A stretch of DNA of 64,000 nt from Aedes albopictus (taxonomy: Eukaryota > Arthropoda > Insecta > Diptera > Culicidae): the NCBI RefSeq assembly GCF_035046485.1, contig NC_085137.1, positions 477,363,396 to 477,427,395 on the forward strand. Direction: 5' to 3'. This document shows, piece after piece, positions 44,991 to 56,099 of this stretch (within the stretch, counting starts at the first letter, position 1; each line of letters starts with the position of its first letter). The notes under the pieces were generated by a model, which searched no databases, was not told the origin of the DNA, and saw only the letters and a list, made by a program, of their open reading frames with translations. The translations under genes and the position numbers were made by a program.

Positions 44991-45240
44991 TTGTAACAGT
45001 TGTACGCGCCCAACGCGTGCAGAACAGAGAGGTACCATTCATCAATACTCAGCGACGTGCCTCCAACGAGGCGCTTTCTTACACAATGCGCTTCGCATGG
45101 GCGGGGCCTAGGGCGGGGCCTAATTTGCAGCGTGCTCTGCGCTGACCGGTTGCCAAGACGATGGCAGGATCTATATAAACAATGTCAATTTTCATGTTTC
45201 TATCAGTATCAATAAATCCATTGACGCGTACGGATCGCAC
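44991..45240 (+). promoter_or_regulatory. Strong core-promoter-like block, possible LTR
   Basis: TATATAA (about 45173) is followed about 31 bp later by a TATCAGT initiator (45203), then by CAATAAATCC (45209-45218). GGGCGGGGCCTA is repeated twice just upstream (45099-45122). A promoter plus an AATAAA so close together is typical of an LTR, and TGTAACAGTTGTACGCG (44993) could be its start; no second LTR copy is in the window. A cellular promoter is the alternative. Confidence 0.5.
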
Positions 45241-45860
45241 AAAAAGTGTTTTTCTCTAACCAGTGCCGAAAAGTGGTGGCTAGTTCGATCGAAGCGAGGA
45301 TCGGCTGGCCTTTTCCCTTCCTTCCACCCCGAGACGGTGGCGAGTGTTTGTGTGCTCCTTGTTCCGAGTCGGCGCTGGCGTGCAGAGCGGCGGACGTGTT
45401 GGATCCTGTTCGTCGTCGTTTGGATTGTGGTTCGCTTCCACCGATCGTGGCGATTGGTGTGCGGCGGTGCAGCTGCATTGAAGCGGAGTCGTTGTAAGCT
45501 GTCGTGCTTGCTAATTGTGTGGTGCCCGGGAGTTGACACCAAGAGTTATTCATAAATTTTCCTTTTTCCTCGTTCGGTGTCACTTCTGGCATCCGGTGGC
45601 AAGCAAGACACGATGGTTTTGACGGCCAGCGGTGTTTCGGCATTCAAGCCGTGGTCCTTCGGCGGAGAGAACGACGTGCTGGTGGCAGTGGAGTGCACTG
45701 CTGTCGGCACTTCATCGACGTCGGCTGGTGACCGTGGCAAGCACGGTCGTCGGCATCTATTGGCTGGTGGCAGCAACGAGCGCAGCTGTCAGCATCGAGT
45801 GTCGGTGGCTTGGGTAAGTCGTTGGTGCTGCAATATCAGGTGAGTGCAACGAACCTACCT
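45241..45860 (+). other. GC-rich transcribed-looking region downstream of the promoter
   Basis: GC-rich sequence unlike the AT-rich neighbours. A frame from 45593 (ATGGTTTTGACGGCC...) runs about 80 codons to a strong GTAAGT donor (45812). It may be a leader plus first exon, or the 5' part of an LTR element truncated by the AT-rich stretch that follows. No domain is recognised. Confidence 0.4.
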
Positions 45861-46260
45861 CCAGTGAGTGTATACCCAACAACAGTACTATTAAGAACCA
45901 TATTTTTACAATAGACACCACTGTAAAAATAAAAATACAAAAACAATAAGATGTAATGTAGACACCATACCGTGAATTGTAAATAAGATTTTTACAATAT
46001 ATTATACAGGTTGTTAAGTATCGTAACAATATAAAAAAAATATTTTTCTCCATATATATTTTTTTGCAATTCATACATTTTATTGTTAATGAATTGTTCA
46101 AAATACTGATACGTGGGTTTAAATATACTGTAAATTGTATGGTACATGAATAGTTTCAAACAATAAAATGTACCGTAAATAAATGTTCAAATGGTTTTGG
46201 AATGGTTCTCTTTTGTTATGTTTTATTGTTTTACATTACATAAACCATATATTGTTATAT
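45861..46260. repeat. AT-rich self-complementary stretch
   Basis: Repeated short inverted words (TTTACAAT/ATTGTAAA, AACAATAAAA/TTTTATTGTT, GTACCGTAAA) suggest a decayed MITE cluster. Ends cannot be fixed. Confidence 0.4.
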
Positions 46261-47830
46261 TATCTTGTCATTTTCCTCCTGTTAATGGCACCTTAGGCTT
46301 CCTTGATTTATTAGAATGCGCTTTGGGAATTCTCCAGAGCGTTTTGGATAACCCTTCATATATAGGATCGCCCACGTCTAAGTCTGAGTAGTCTCTGATT
46401 GCATTAACAGTTGAAGCATAGGCTCCCATGTCCCACCAGCCAGATAACTGGGTTTTGCAAACTAAGCATTATTTGTGGCAACACTTTGAGCGGCATGATG
46501 GAACTATGCCTAGCGCGCTAAGTGTTATTAGACCACTAATGTAGTTGCATGAAGTGGGTGACGAGGTACATAAGTATCATTACAGCGTGCTTAACCGTTA
46601 TTGCAATATTGAGGCGCCAGTTTGACTAAAGTTTGAAATACATAACAACTCATGAGAAAGCTGCCAAGTTCGATTCAAATATTGTCTATCCGGTTGGAAT
46701 CAAGACAGACATTCAATCAAAAATTGCCATTTTCTTGGTCCACAAGTGTCGCAACTGTTTCGCATCTGGTGCGCTGTGTTGCTGACAACAACGGGAAGGA
46801 TGCGCACTACTTTTGACATGATTCATAAACGTCGCGAGTTGGATCGCGTCGCGACTTGATTGTGCGACGTCCGGTTTGGTGGCGGTCCGACAATATAAGT
46901 AAGGTTAAAAAGCGAACCCGCAGACGAACCTATATTAGAAGTCATTTCAGTGTTCAGTCCAGTCTATATGTTAAAGATGGCTCTACGTCAAAGAGTTTGT
47001 CAATCGCATTTGATTCGATTGTGGTCGAAGGCAAGTTCACATGAGAGAAGAGGAGAAAACTCCCCTAAATGCAAAAACCGAAAGAATAGTGTTGAACTCA
47101 TCCACTGATTTACGGTAATCTGACCTGAATCTTTCCGGGTTGGCCTACATTCGTATTTCTGTCATCGCACTCTACACACCTAGCCCGCCATATCTCTTGG
47201 ACCTCTGCTTGGACCTGCAGTTCTTAGGACATCTGGTTTACCACTGATTTAAACATGTTATTGGCTTTGAATTGATGTTTCAACTTATTCACTTTTTTTC
47301 TCTTTCCTTTCCTTTGCATCAAAAAAGTCACAAACATCAACAAAACAAAGCACGGAAAAATCTTAGACTGAATAAATAATTAAAAATTCACAGAAAAATA
47401 ATGTTTCGGAAAAGTGAATGGTTCAAACGTAAGAAAAACAGTATGATATATTTTTACATAAAAATCCAATGTTAATGTATAGTATAGCGAACCATTTCAT
47501 TACGATACACTTTATTGTAGTTGATACACTGTATGGTGCAGGAATGGTTTTCACCAAACACCCTATGGTTAGTTTTTATCCGGGTAATCACCGGGCCTCC
47601 TTTGCGTATTTTGTGTCTCTTTTGTCCAACAATTCTCTTCTTTGACTGCACGACTCGCTGGCTAGGAGCCCAACACGTGCGGCTTCGTTCAAAGCCCTCA
47701 TGTTCCAACCCAAGCAACGCAGCTTGTTTCCGAACAAATAACAGCAAGCTCTCCGACTCCAAGTCTGAGCTCCGACTTTCCAAGCATTGTTCTTAAATCA
47801 TTGTTTGTTGCCGTTAAAACAATCCGATTA
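46261..47830. other. Intergenic, no gene seen
   Basis: Mixed DNA. The CTAAGTCTGAG word at 46378 and CCAAGTCTGAGCTCCGAC at 47760 hint at a dispersed repeat. Frames do not exceed 103 codons and show no motif. Confidence 0.4.
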
Positions 47831-47836
47831 TTCTAC

Positions 47837-48051
47837 TCACTCAAAGTGCAAATTGTAGTTGTAGCTTAGTTGGTAAAGCACTTGTCTAGCGCATAAGGGT
47901 CGTGAGTTCAAATCTCACCTGAGCTGTAGATTTTTTCCCAATTTAACCAATAATTTACCCAACTGTACATATGTACGTTGAGTTATTTGAAATTCATAAT
48001 TGACCACACGGATTGGTATTACCGAAAATTTGCACTTTGAGTGAGTCGTTT
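47837..48051. mobile_element. MITE-like unit enclosing a tRNA-like SINE
   Basis: CTCACTCAAAGTGCAAATT at 47837 is matched by its complement AATTTGCACTTTGAGTGAG ending near 48050. Between them sits the tRNA-like sequence at 47858-47930. No clear target duplication outside the inverted ends. Confidence 0.6.
47858..47998 (+). mobile_element. tRNA-like SINE, copy 1
   Basis: The head shows an A box (TAGCTTAGTTGG), an anticodon-arm analogue (CTTGT/ATAAG, loop CTAGCGC) and a B box (GAGTTCAAATCTC in a GTGAG/CTCAC stem). The acceptor stem is imperfect. The tail after it (CCCAATTTAACCAATAAT, GTACATATGTACGTTGAG) is shared with copy 2, so both are SINEs, not tRNA genes. Confidence 0.75.
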
Positions 48052-48340
48052 TCGAGCATCTACCTCAGCGTAGTTATCCGTCGTATCAAACAGAATGCGA
48101 ACGACGCGTTTGATCGCCTTCCAGGTAGCAATTGTTCTTCCTCTACAAGTGGTTGGGGAAGCGGTGCATGTGCGATAGGTAAACAGTTTCAAACAATAAA
48201 CAAATTGCTTTCGCTCTTCGTACATATGTACAAGTACAACAGAGATGGTTATATTTGCGGTTTAGGGAAAGATGATATATGTAGATCGATGAGATTACAA
48301 TTGAACCTTATGACAACTAAGTTGCCGGGTCATTAATTGG

Positions 48341-48482
48341 CTCGGTAGCTTAGTTGGCAAAGCATTTGTCTAGCGAATAAGGGTCGTGAGTTCAAATCTC
48401 ACCTGAGCTGTGGGTTTTTTCCCAATTTAACCAATAATGTACCCATCTGTACATATGTACGTTGAGTTATTTGAAATTCACG
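48341..48482 (+). mobile_element. tRNA-like SINE, copy 2
   Basis: Folds better than copy 1: acceptor GGCTCGG/CTGAGCT with wobble pairs, D arm GCTT/AAGC, anticodon loop CTAGCGA (nominal AGC), T arm GTGAG/CTCAC. It is followed by a T6 run and the same ~70-bp tail as copy 1. The shared tail argues for a mobile SINE; a recently derived tRNA gene is less likely. Confidence 0.72.
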
Positions 48483-49117
48483 CTTATTCTACTTTTTCTT
48501 ACCTCGTTTGTTGAGGGGTTTCAGCAGATTACCTTACCGAGGCTGCGCTGGCTATATTGCGCTGAAAGGGCTGCCAAATGCTATGGCTTTCTTCCCCTGC
48601 ATAAGTTTACTATCAAACAATCCTCCAGGAGTTTCTTCTGAAATTCCTTCAAGAGTAGCTTCTGCAAAACATTCAGTAGCTTTTTTATCTGAATATTCTC
48701 CAGAAGTTCCTCAAAAAATGTGTGTGTCGCGAAATTTTTTGTTGTCTGGAACTGTGATCAGTTTAGTGATTTCAGTGGTAGTTTATCATATACTCTGTGA
48801 AACGTTCCATAGATAGGTTTTTAGTCAGTGTTTCAAAATCATCAATATCTGAATAATTTAAAACACATGTATTATAAGTATGCACCAGAACGGATGTTGG
48901 CTTCCGCGAGAGTATCATTAAATTATTGTTTTCTTATGAAAATCTAGAAAGTGCAGTCCACGCTCTATTCTGGGCCTTGCTAGGTCGAAAAATTACAGTA
49001 CATATTCAGAAATCAGTCAATTACTCTTCAGGATTCCTTTTATTTTCAAAGAACACTTTTCAACACCAGTTTCTCGTCGGTAGTTAACTTTCTCCAACAC
49101 CTAACCTTATTATTACT
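48483..49117. other. Intergenic with a minisatellite patch
   Basis: 48620-48720 has CTCCAGGAGTTTCTTCTGAA-like units related to the window's other minisatellites. The rest is AT-rich without features. Confidence 0.45.
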
Positions 49118-49347
49118 ACACGCTCAGAAAACCGTTCTGATAAACGTGAACAAACAAACGCAAATATGAGAAGAAGCAAATGCACACCGTGAACTGGAAC
49201 TAGTTCCAGTTGTCAATATGGGCGTTCTAGAAAACGTGAAATCTAGTTCACGGTGTACATTTCTTATTGTTGTTATCGTTGCTATGCATAGTTCCCGTTG
49301 CCGTGATTGGGAGTTCACGTATATCGGAACGGATTTTTTTTGCGTGT
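49118..49347. mobile_element. 230-bp MITE with a nested hairpin
   Basis: Outer inverted ends ACACGCTCAGAAAACCGTTC / complement ACACGCAAAAAAAATCCGTT extend to about 35 bp including ACGTGAAC. An inner pair ACACCGTGAACT / AGTTCACGGTGT (49185, 49245) makes a second stem. Confidence 0.78.
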
Positions 49348-50079
49348 ACTGGCTTCGCCAACTTGTTTCTCAAAATAGATACAATGGATCCGGAAATTCT
49401 TCTCATCCCTTCCTGCTGTCGTACTAATAGGTAACAATGTCGATTTTCCAACTCCGCCATTTCAGTCCTTTCAAGTTCTTTTTTTTTTTTGCTTTGGTTT
49501 GTCCTTTGGTTGAAAACTCTCGACACCCAGCACAATTCGTTGGCTGTCTCCACCGGGATTTGGCCACTTGCCAACCGGGACCGACGAATCCGCACCGCTA
49601 GTTAGTGTTGAACAAATTTTATGATATATATCACCCCCAGCCAAAGGAACAATAATCCCCGATTCAGTTTCCCCCGTTTGGAAAGCAGCACCAAGAGCAA
49701 AGGCTGAAAATTGCAGTCATTTCGAGGGTTTTTTATTCTTCCATTTATTTCAACCGAGACGATAAATCATCACCTGTCAACCGGACACATGCGGACGGAC
49801 AATTGTTCGCTCACTCGCTGGATCGCTCGCTCGTCGTTGTCGTCGTCATGGAAAACGTGACCGGAAATGGGCAAGCGGTGAAGAAAACCGGTCCTCCATC
49901 GGTCAGGCCACCACGGACACAATATGTATGTACACGTTGATCCGGAGGACTTGGGATCGATGATTGCAGACCGAAGGGCCATTAATGTCCGCCAAGTGAC
50001 ACCACATACAGAGACTGGCAGGACAAACGATCCATGGTTTGATGAAATGTGGGTTGCGCGCTTTTGATAACTTTTATCA
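49348..50079. other. No gene seen
   Basis: Includes a GTCGTTGTCGTCGTC microsatellite (49833). Frames of 70-115 codons have no motif. Confidence 0.45.
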
Positions 50080-50261
50080 GTAAAAAGAAAATCGCGTTAA
50101 GAACTGTTCCTTTGAATTCCACCAAGAATTTGCTCCGACTCGAGTCAAGTACAAGACACTGAAGACGACCTTACAGTTGAGGTCGAAATACGTATCTGTC
50201 AAAGGATGCAAATTCTTAGTGGAATTCAAAGGAATAGTACTTAACGCGATTTTCTTTTTAC
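50080..50261. mobile_element. 182-bp MITE with ~55-bp inverted ends
   Basis: GTAAAAAGAAAATCGCGTTA at the left is matched by its complement ending at 50261, and the match runs on through CCTTTGAATTCCAC(C/T)AAGAATTTG. The core (GACACTGAAGACGACC, GAGGTCGAAATACG) separates the arms. Target duplication not clear. Confidence 0.85.
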
Positions 50262-51129
50262 TTACAGATATTCCCCTAACGAACCCAGGTTAATCATCAA
50301 CTTTAGTCAGATTTTTTTTTAAAGCGAGTTAGTAGCTTCTTGTTCAATAGCGAAGACTATGTGTGGCTAACGTTGACTCTAACCATTACCTAGCGATGAT
50401 CAAACTGCACTCAAAAGTCTCTGGCATCAACAATGTACGGTACCAACGAATATCTCGATAATTTTGGTATAGTTTAAACGATAATAGACGTACTTTTATT
50501 TAAAAAAAATGATCCAGAATAATTGGAATAAACTAGTCACTAATTTTCAAGCTAAAAAACACTAAAAAAATGAAGCACTTGATATTTTGTTAACTGTTCT
50601 ATGAATCAATGTACATAAGACGTTGTTCATCTCACCTACTCGTACATAGCTTAGTAGCACTATCTTTTCTTAGGTCACTGTAAGCGAGAATTGAGCGGGG
50701 TAAGACTCGGGACAGACAACGGGTATACCTACCGATGAAACGACCGCAAGATATTGGACACAGCATCCACCGCGTGGTAAGAGAAGGGCCCACCTTTCAC
50801 CACCACTGGCCCGGCACTGGTTGGCTGCGGTGGCAATGATTGTGGCGGCCTGTCGTGCAGAGATCCGATATGTTTCAGTCAAAAAGGATAGGATGCAGCA
50901 GATGAATTTTTGGCGCAATGGTAAAAGCTGCAGTTGAGCTGCAGCAGTACACGCCGGAGAAATGTCGTTATCAGCGCTGCATGCAGGTTTCGGTTCGTAT
51001 GGTGGTTTCATTGATATTTGATCTGTGTGTCGAATGCAGTTGCTGAGTATTGAGTCTTTGGGATTATAAACTGAACAATGTTTGTCCAAAATGAATTATA
51101 GGAAACAAAGTAACAGGAAGCTACAGAGC
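50262..51129. other. Unassigned; one longer minus-strand frame
   Basis: A 139-codon minus-strand frame (51089-50670) is rich in Ala, Cys and Ser and lies in slightly GC-richer DNA. I recognise no domain, signal or codon pattern that makes it a gene; it may be a gene fragment or chance. Confidence 0.25.
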
Positions 51130-51133
51130 TTAA

Positions 51134-51728
51134 CCCTCTAATACCCAACCCCGCCTTTAGACGGGGTATAGTTTGAGCATTTTTGTAATTTTTGCTTCGT
51201 GGAAAATCAAAATTTTTATATTTTTGGCTGATATTTGAGACTGTTTTGTATATCTCAAAATGGTTTTTGGTGTATTTTAAAGCATATTTACATTTTTCAA
51301 AAATCATTGAAAAATTGAAGTCATTATTTATTTTGTACTGAATCGCCACAATTAACATATTTTAAATTTTTCCCAAATCATTCTATCCTAGTTTGATAGT
51401 TTAAGGAAATCAAATAAACTCTAAAACTATTTTCCTTAAAATTACACGGAAAATAAAATTTCCCATGATAAAAAATTAAAATAAAAATATTACAACAATA
51501 ATCATAAAATCTCAAAATGTTTTCATCTCGAAAAATTGAGGTACGGATAGGCTTCGAGGAAAAATATAAAAGTGTGGGAATGTTCAAAAATAAAAATTAG
51601 AAAAATCAAAAACTGAAATTCACGAAATCGAGAATTAAAAAGAATCATCTTCCAAAACATGTTTAAATCGATTTTAGATGACGAAAAATGATATTTAGAT
51701 CAAAATCAAAAATTTGGGTATTAGAGGG
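51134..51728. mobile_element. piggyBac-type MITE
   Basis: Perfect inverted ends CCCTCTAATACCCAA / TTGGGTATTAGAGGG are flanked by TTAA on both sides (51130-51133, 51729-51732), the piggyBac target. The 595-bp interior is AT-rich and has no transposase. Confidence 0.92.
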
Positions 51729-52261
51729 TTAATATAAGTTACATTATACTTACACTGTGGTGCATAATTGATCGGACAAACGCCATTTTTCATACAAAAT
51801 GGCCAAGTTTGAGATGCTGTAACTATGGTTTTCGTTGATGGATTGAGCTCAATTTTTGACACGGAACTACTAATATGCTGAATTTGACGTATACGAAATA
51901 CAAAATGTTTCCGTTCACAGGTTTGGGCGTGGCAAGGCGTTCAAAATGTGCAAAACTGATTGGACAGTGGCACGCTGAGGTGCCGCTGTCCGATCACTCT
52001 TTCACATTTTGAACGCCTTGCCACGCCCAAACCTGTGAACGAAAACATTTTGTATTTCGCATACGTCAAATTCAGCATATAAGTAGCTCCGTGTCAAAAA
52101 ATGAGCTCGATCCATCAACGTGGGATGGTAACATAAGGCTGAATCTCAAAAAGCTGGATGCACAAAAGGCTGAAATAAAGAAAATGTAACAAAAGGCTGA
52201 AATTTCAAAAGGCTGAAAATTGAAAAGGCTGAAAATACGAAAATGCGTAAATAAGGTATAG

Positions 52262-52435
52262 CACTTCTTCCTTTTCCTGACGTTATGCCCCAATTGAGAC
52301 AAAGCCTGCTTCTTGGCTTTGGTATATCGTGTAAGAGCCACGATGATGTACAAGGCCCAAAGAATCGATAGCGTCACCCTCGTCATGATCTTTCTGATTA
52401 TCCGTGCGCTTACTGCATCGGCTATATGGCCTTAG
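52262..52435 (-). mobile_element. tRNA-derived SINE, short copy
   Basis: GACGTTATGCCCCAATTGAG, AAAGCCTGCTTCT and, at the other end, AGAATCGATAGCGTCACC and GCATCGGCTATATGGCC match the SINE at 2252-8271. An internal part is deleted. Confidence 0.75.
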
Positions 52436-52782
52436 ATAATTTTTGCTTCTTTAAAAACGAGCTGTTCTTTTGAGTTATGTTGCTATATAGCTTGTTTGCA
52501 CTACAGTTACAAACAATATTATCAGAGATTTTCCCTTCTTTGATATATTTGCTATTCTTTTAAGAGATACTGTCATAGTAATGTAAGTGTTCAATAAGGC
52601 ATAGTATGAGATTGTATTTACGGGCAAACAGTCGTAAATTTTCCGATTAAGAACATTGTAACGGAAGTATGTTCCACTAGGATGCAACAAACGTCAAGCA
52701 AAAGCAAAATCAATGCGAGTGCCACGGCTGAGTAATCGACCAACAAGAACATTTTGAAATAGACCGTAAAACCAGTGTATAA

Positions 52783-52954
52783 GGGGTTGTTCATAAACCA
52801 CGTAGACCAAAATTTGGCCATCTCAGACCAACCCCCCCTCCCCCCTCGTAGACTTTTATCCATACAAAAATTTTAAAATTTGTATGGAGCGTAGACTTTG
52901 GCAAGAACCCCCCCCCCTCCCCCCAAAAAGTCTACGTGGTTTATGAACGGCCCC
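52783..52954. mobile_element. 172-bp hairpin MITE
   Basis: GGGGTTGTTCATAAACCACG (left) and (complement) GGGGCCGTTCATAAACCACG (right) are inverted, extending through TAGAC. C-rich runs (CCCCCCTCCCCCC) lie inside near both arms. TA is present just outside on both sides. Confidence 0.85.
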
Positions 52955-53642
52955 TAATGGGGATAATGAGAGTATTATGTATGTTTGTCTGAGTTGTTAG
53001 TATTGGAACGGTCTTTAGCATTATTAATTTCAGCTGGCGCTGTGTAAAAACTAGTCGAATCACAATTTCAGCCTTATGTTATTTCAGCCTTTCGATGCCT
53101 TCAGCCTTTTGTATTTTCAACCTTTTGTGTTTCAGCCTTTTGTTTTTTTTTAGCCTTTCGTGATTCAGCCTTTTGTACGTAACCCATCAACGCAAACCAA
53201 AGTTACAGCATCCCAATCTTGGCCATTTTGTATGATAATCGGTGTTTGTCCGATCAATTTTGCACCACAGTGTACGTTGACCAATTTTAAGCAGTTTCAG
53301 ATCCCCCTCCTAGAATTTTGTTCAAACACATATTTCGAAATTCGTATGGACTTTTGCCAGATCATCTTTGAGTCTACGTAGTTTATGTCTTAACAGAATT
53401 GTAAAAAAAATCCCCGATAACCAGCTCCCCGAATGAAGTTTCCCCATGTGTTTCCCCCCGAAAAATCTCAGATAAAATGTTGGCAGATTGATCAACAATA
53501 TTTCCGATCAACATCAAGAAATCATCTTTGTGAGAAAAGGGAAAATAATTATATAATTTCATAAAGTCATGGAAGTTTATCCCAGCATCGGCGTCCAGCC
53601 TTTTGACCGAATGTAGTTTGGCCATATGCCGTCTGGTCTAAT

Positions 53643-53959
53643 GGGTCATTTGGCCGAATGCCGTTCGGCCGAATTAAAATCAAAGGAATTTAGAAGAACT
53701 TTTTGACATGATCCTCCGACATATTTCCTACTTTTATTCGTGACCTATTCTTTTTAGTTTTCTATTTAGAGATTAGTTGACGATAAAACTGCCATTATTT
53801 TATCAGAGGTTTATCCAACTTTGAAACATAGTCTGTTCTTTCGAGTTGTACTGATGTGGGAAACAGTGCACTGCAGTGGCATAACCACTTAATTAAATTT
53901 TAGGTCAAACGGCGTTCAGACAAACAACGTTCAGCCAAAAGCATTCGGCCAAATGACCC
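53643..53959. mobile_element. MITE with GGCCGAATGC ends
   Basis: GGGTCATTTGGCCGAATGCC (left) is matched by the complement of GCATTCGGCCAAATGACCC (right, to 53959). Further TTCGGCC/GGCCGAA words extend the arms. Related words at 53385-53640 and 55425-55700 (TTCGGGGAAAC) suggest decayed relatives. Confidence 0.8.
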
Positions 53960-55156
53960 TTAACTCCCAGTATTCATAGAATGCACTCCCAAGTAACAAT
54001 CAGCATGTCTTGAATGTTTATTCATGTTTTATCCTGGTTTCATACGCGCATGTGAAAAAGCTAGTTGTTCTATATTAGTTGTATGTGGTTGTTTTTTACT
54101 TTGCACCTTTGGCATTGCATAAAACTATCATATAACTTCTGCTTTAAACATCTTCAGTTTAAGATTTGAAAGTAGTCATGAATTGGTCTTATCACTTATT
54201 ATATATCAATTCAATAAAACTTGCTTTTGCGGTTGTTGTCGGAGAGATTTTTTTGTAAACAAATACATATACAAAACTGTGAGGCTATGCTTAAAACCAA
54301 CAAAAGGTTTCGTGGCCGTAACATTGACCAAGAAATGCTATGATAAAACCGTTAGTTTTTTCATGAGCTTAGTTATGACCACCTCAGGAGAGTTCGCCCT
54401 ATTGAAGAAATCATCAGGAACACAGAGTTTTATCAGAAAAATATGTCTAGTCGGCATAATTTATGTAAATACAGAAAAATCATTACTCAATTTCATGATT
54501 TCATGTACAGCTTAAGATCAAACTTAACGATTCAACATGTTTCCGTCATTTTATCTGCAAAAAAAATTACGTAATGTCTTTGAAACTCCGCTTTGTTGAA
54601 AAAACTTTTTATGTACCCAATGCCACCGAGTAAATTAAATGCGCTCAAGAATGTGCTTAACTTCTAAACAATGCACAGTTTGTGTGGCGCACTTAGTGTT
54701 TGTCATTATCACTAACCAATTAACAAATCTGAATTTCAAATCGACATTTTTTCCAAAAATAAACAATCAAGCATAATTTATTCTGACGATCGAACATTTA
54801 TGGGGGAAAAACAGTAACACAAATATTTGACAAGTCAAAAGATGGTTTTATTTAGAAGGTTGTATCGGGGATACGATAAAACTATGAATTCTAAGCCGTT
54901 TTGCATTCGAAGTCCTGTAGATCATAATAAAACTGGACCAACTAGTCAGAACGTGTGCCATAACAGGCATATATGACTTCGAGAGGACTTTCAAGTCGAC
55001 ATCAATGGTTCTAAGGTTAGGGTTTTTGAATCGCTAAAAACTTCGATAAAATCAAAATTGTTGCTTGGGCTGGACTCGAGGAATGTTAAAACCCATGGGA
55101 CTCAAAACATCTTCCAGGACTTCGAAAACAAGTTTGAACATCTTTTGTATAGAAAA
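53960..55156. other. No gene seen
   Basis: AT-rich DNA. A 110-codon frame (54183-54515) has no domain. Nothing else supportable. Confidence 0.45.
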
Positions 55157-55412
55157 CTAGCTGTACCCGGCAAACTTTGTCTTGCCTACTGCGTTTTTTG
55201 ACGTTTGAAGTTTCTAGTCAAGACCAAGTCCCCGGTCATAATGTATGGAAGATCGATTTTCAAAAACTCTCTATTTTTCCATGTTTTTTGCCTCATAAAC
55301 CTTCCTTGGGGGAAAACTAACAGAACAAAACCAAGACGACGAAAATCGGTCCTTCCGTTCGCAAGTTATGCGCGGTCCCACGTATGCCACTGCATTTTTA
55401 TATATATATAGA
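55157..55412 (-). mobile_element. Short non-autonomous Helitron
   Basis: On the minus strand it runs from TCTATATATATATAAAAATG (55412, preceded by A) to a GGCAAGACAAAGTTTGCC hairpin, GGGTACAG and CTAG (55157, followed by T). It is 256 bp with no minisatellite. It shows the same end plan as the cluster at 29516-41524 but a different hairpin. Confidence 0.78.
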
Positions 55413-55823
55413 TTGAGAAGACAGCTAAACAACCCATTCGGTTTAACGTACTTTGGCCTGAAGTATTTTATTTAAGTGTGCTTCGGCCTAATGGCCGGAT
55501 CCCCCTAGTTGTGCATTGGAGTCATGGCGGCCCATGTGCACTACGTTAGCGTGATGAGCGTCAGCTGAGGCACGATGAATATTAAATTGCAGATGCAATA
55601 CTCTTTTCTGGGAAATAGTACATTCGGGGAAACAATTTTCGGGAAAACTGCATTCGAGGAACTGGTTCTCGGGGACTCGTCGTACAATCCCTAACAGACA
55701 CCATTATTTTATCTATCAGCATGCGCTGTTTACTCTACACGTCGTTGACAGTTTCGTAAAAATAACGTTAATTATTCTGGTCCGTAATATCTTAAGCCTG
55801 AGTAAACGTATTCTCTTTTTGCT

Positions 55824-56085
55824 TCTTCTTCTTCGTTATAGCTCTACGTCCGCACTGAGACTTGGCCTGCCTAGCTTCAATTTAATGTTCTTTGAGCACT
55901 CCCACAGTTATTAATTGAAGGTTTTTCTTTGCCTGTCATTGCATGAATTTGTAAATTGTGAGGCAAATACAATGATACACTATGCCCAGGGAGTCGAGAA
56001 AATTTTCCCGACCAGGACGGGAACTGAACCCGCCATCTCCGGATTGGCGATCCATAGCCTTAACCACTAGGCTAACTGGAGACCC
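55824..56085 (-). mobile_element. tRNA-derived SINE, complete
   Basis: Minus-strand head GGGTCTCCAGTTAGCCTAGT, A box (TTAGCCTAGTGG) and B box (GGTTCAGTTCC); tail with AACATTAAATTGAAGC and GTAGAGC. The near-identical 14-mers ATTCTCTTTTTGCT (55810-55823) and ATTTTCTTTTTGCT (56086-56099) are its target duplication. Confidence 0.88.
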
Positions 56086-56099
56086 ATTTTCTTTTTGCT

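Larger units (their letters stand above)
52121..53182. mobile_element. Element with inverted AAGGCTGAA arrays, inside the foldback MITE
   Basis: CCATCAACG is present on both sides (52112-52120, 53183-53191), an 8-9 bp target duplication. Near the left end AAAAGGCTGAAA repeats five or more times (52135-52245); near the right end its complement TTTCAGCCTTTT repeats six or more times (53070-53175). The centre holds a SINE and another MITE. No transposase. Confidence 0.82.
51753..53272. mobile_element. Foldback MITE, interrupted
   Basis: Ends CACTGTGGTGCATAATTGAT and (complement) CACTGTGGTGCAAAATTGAT lie inside TA (51751-51752, 53273-53274). Long inner arms match (CAGGTTTGGGCGTGGCAAGG at 51918 and its complement at 52015). 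The right arm is split at 52121 by another element. Confidence 0.87.

Noticed and set aside
45861..46260. AT-rich stretch as a replication origin or matrix attachment site
   Set aside because: Base composition alone does not support it; inverted words fit decayed MITEs better.
48341..48412. Functional tRNA-Ala (AGC)
   Set aside because: The head shares a ~70-bp tail with a second copy, the acceptor stem needs wobble pairs, and the sequence does not look like a standard animal tRNA-Ala.
50670..51089. 139-codon minus-strand frame as a gene
   Set aside because: No domain, no start context or splice evidence; composition alone can account for it.
54183..54515. 110-codon frame as a small gene
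   Set aside because: AT-rich, hydrophobic patches without order, no signal peptide or family motif.
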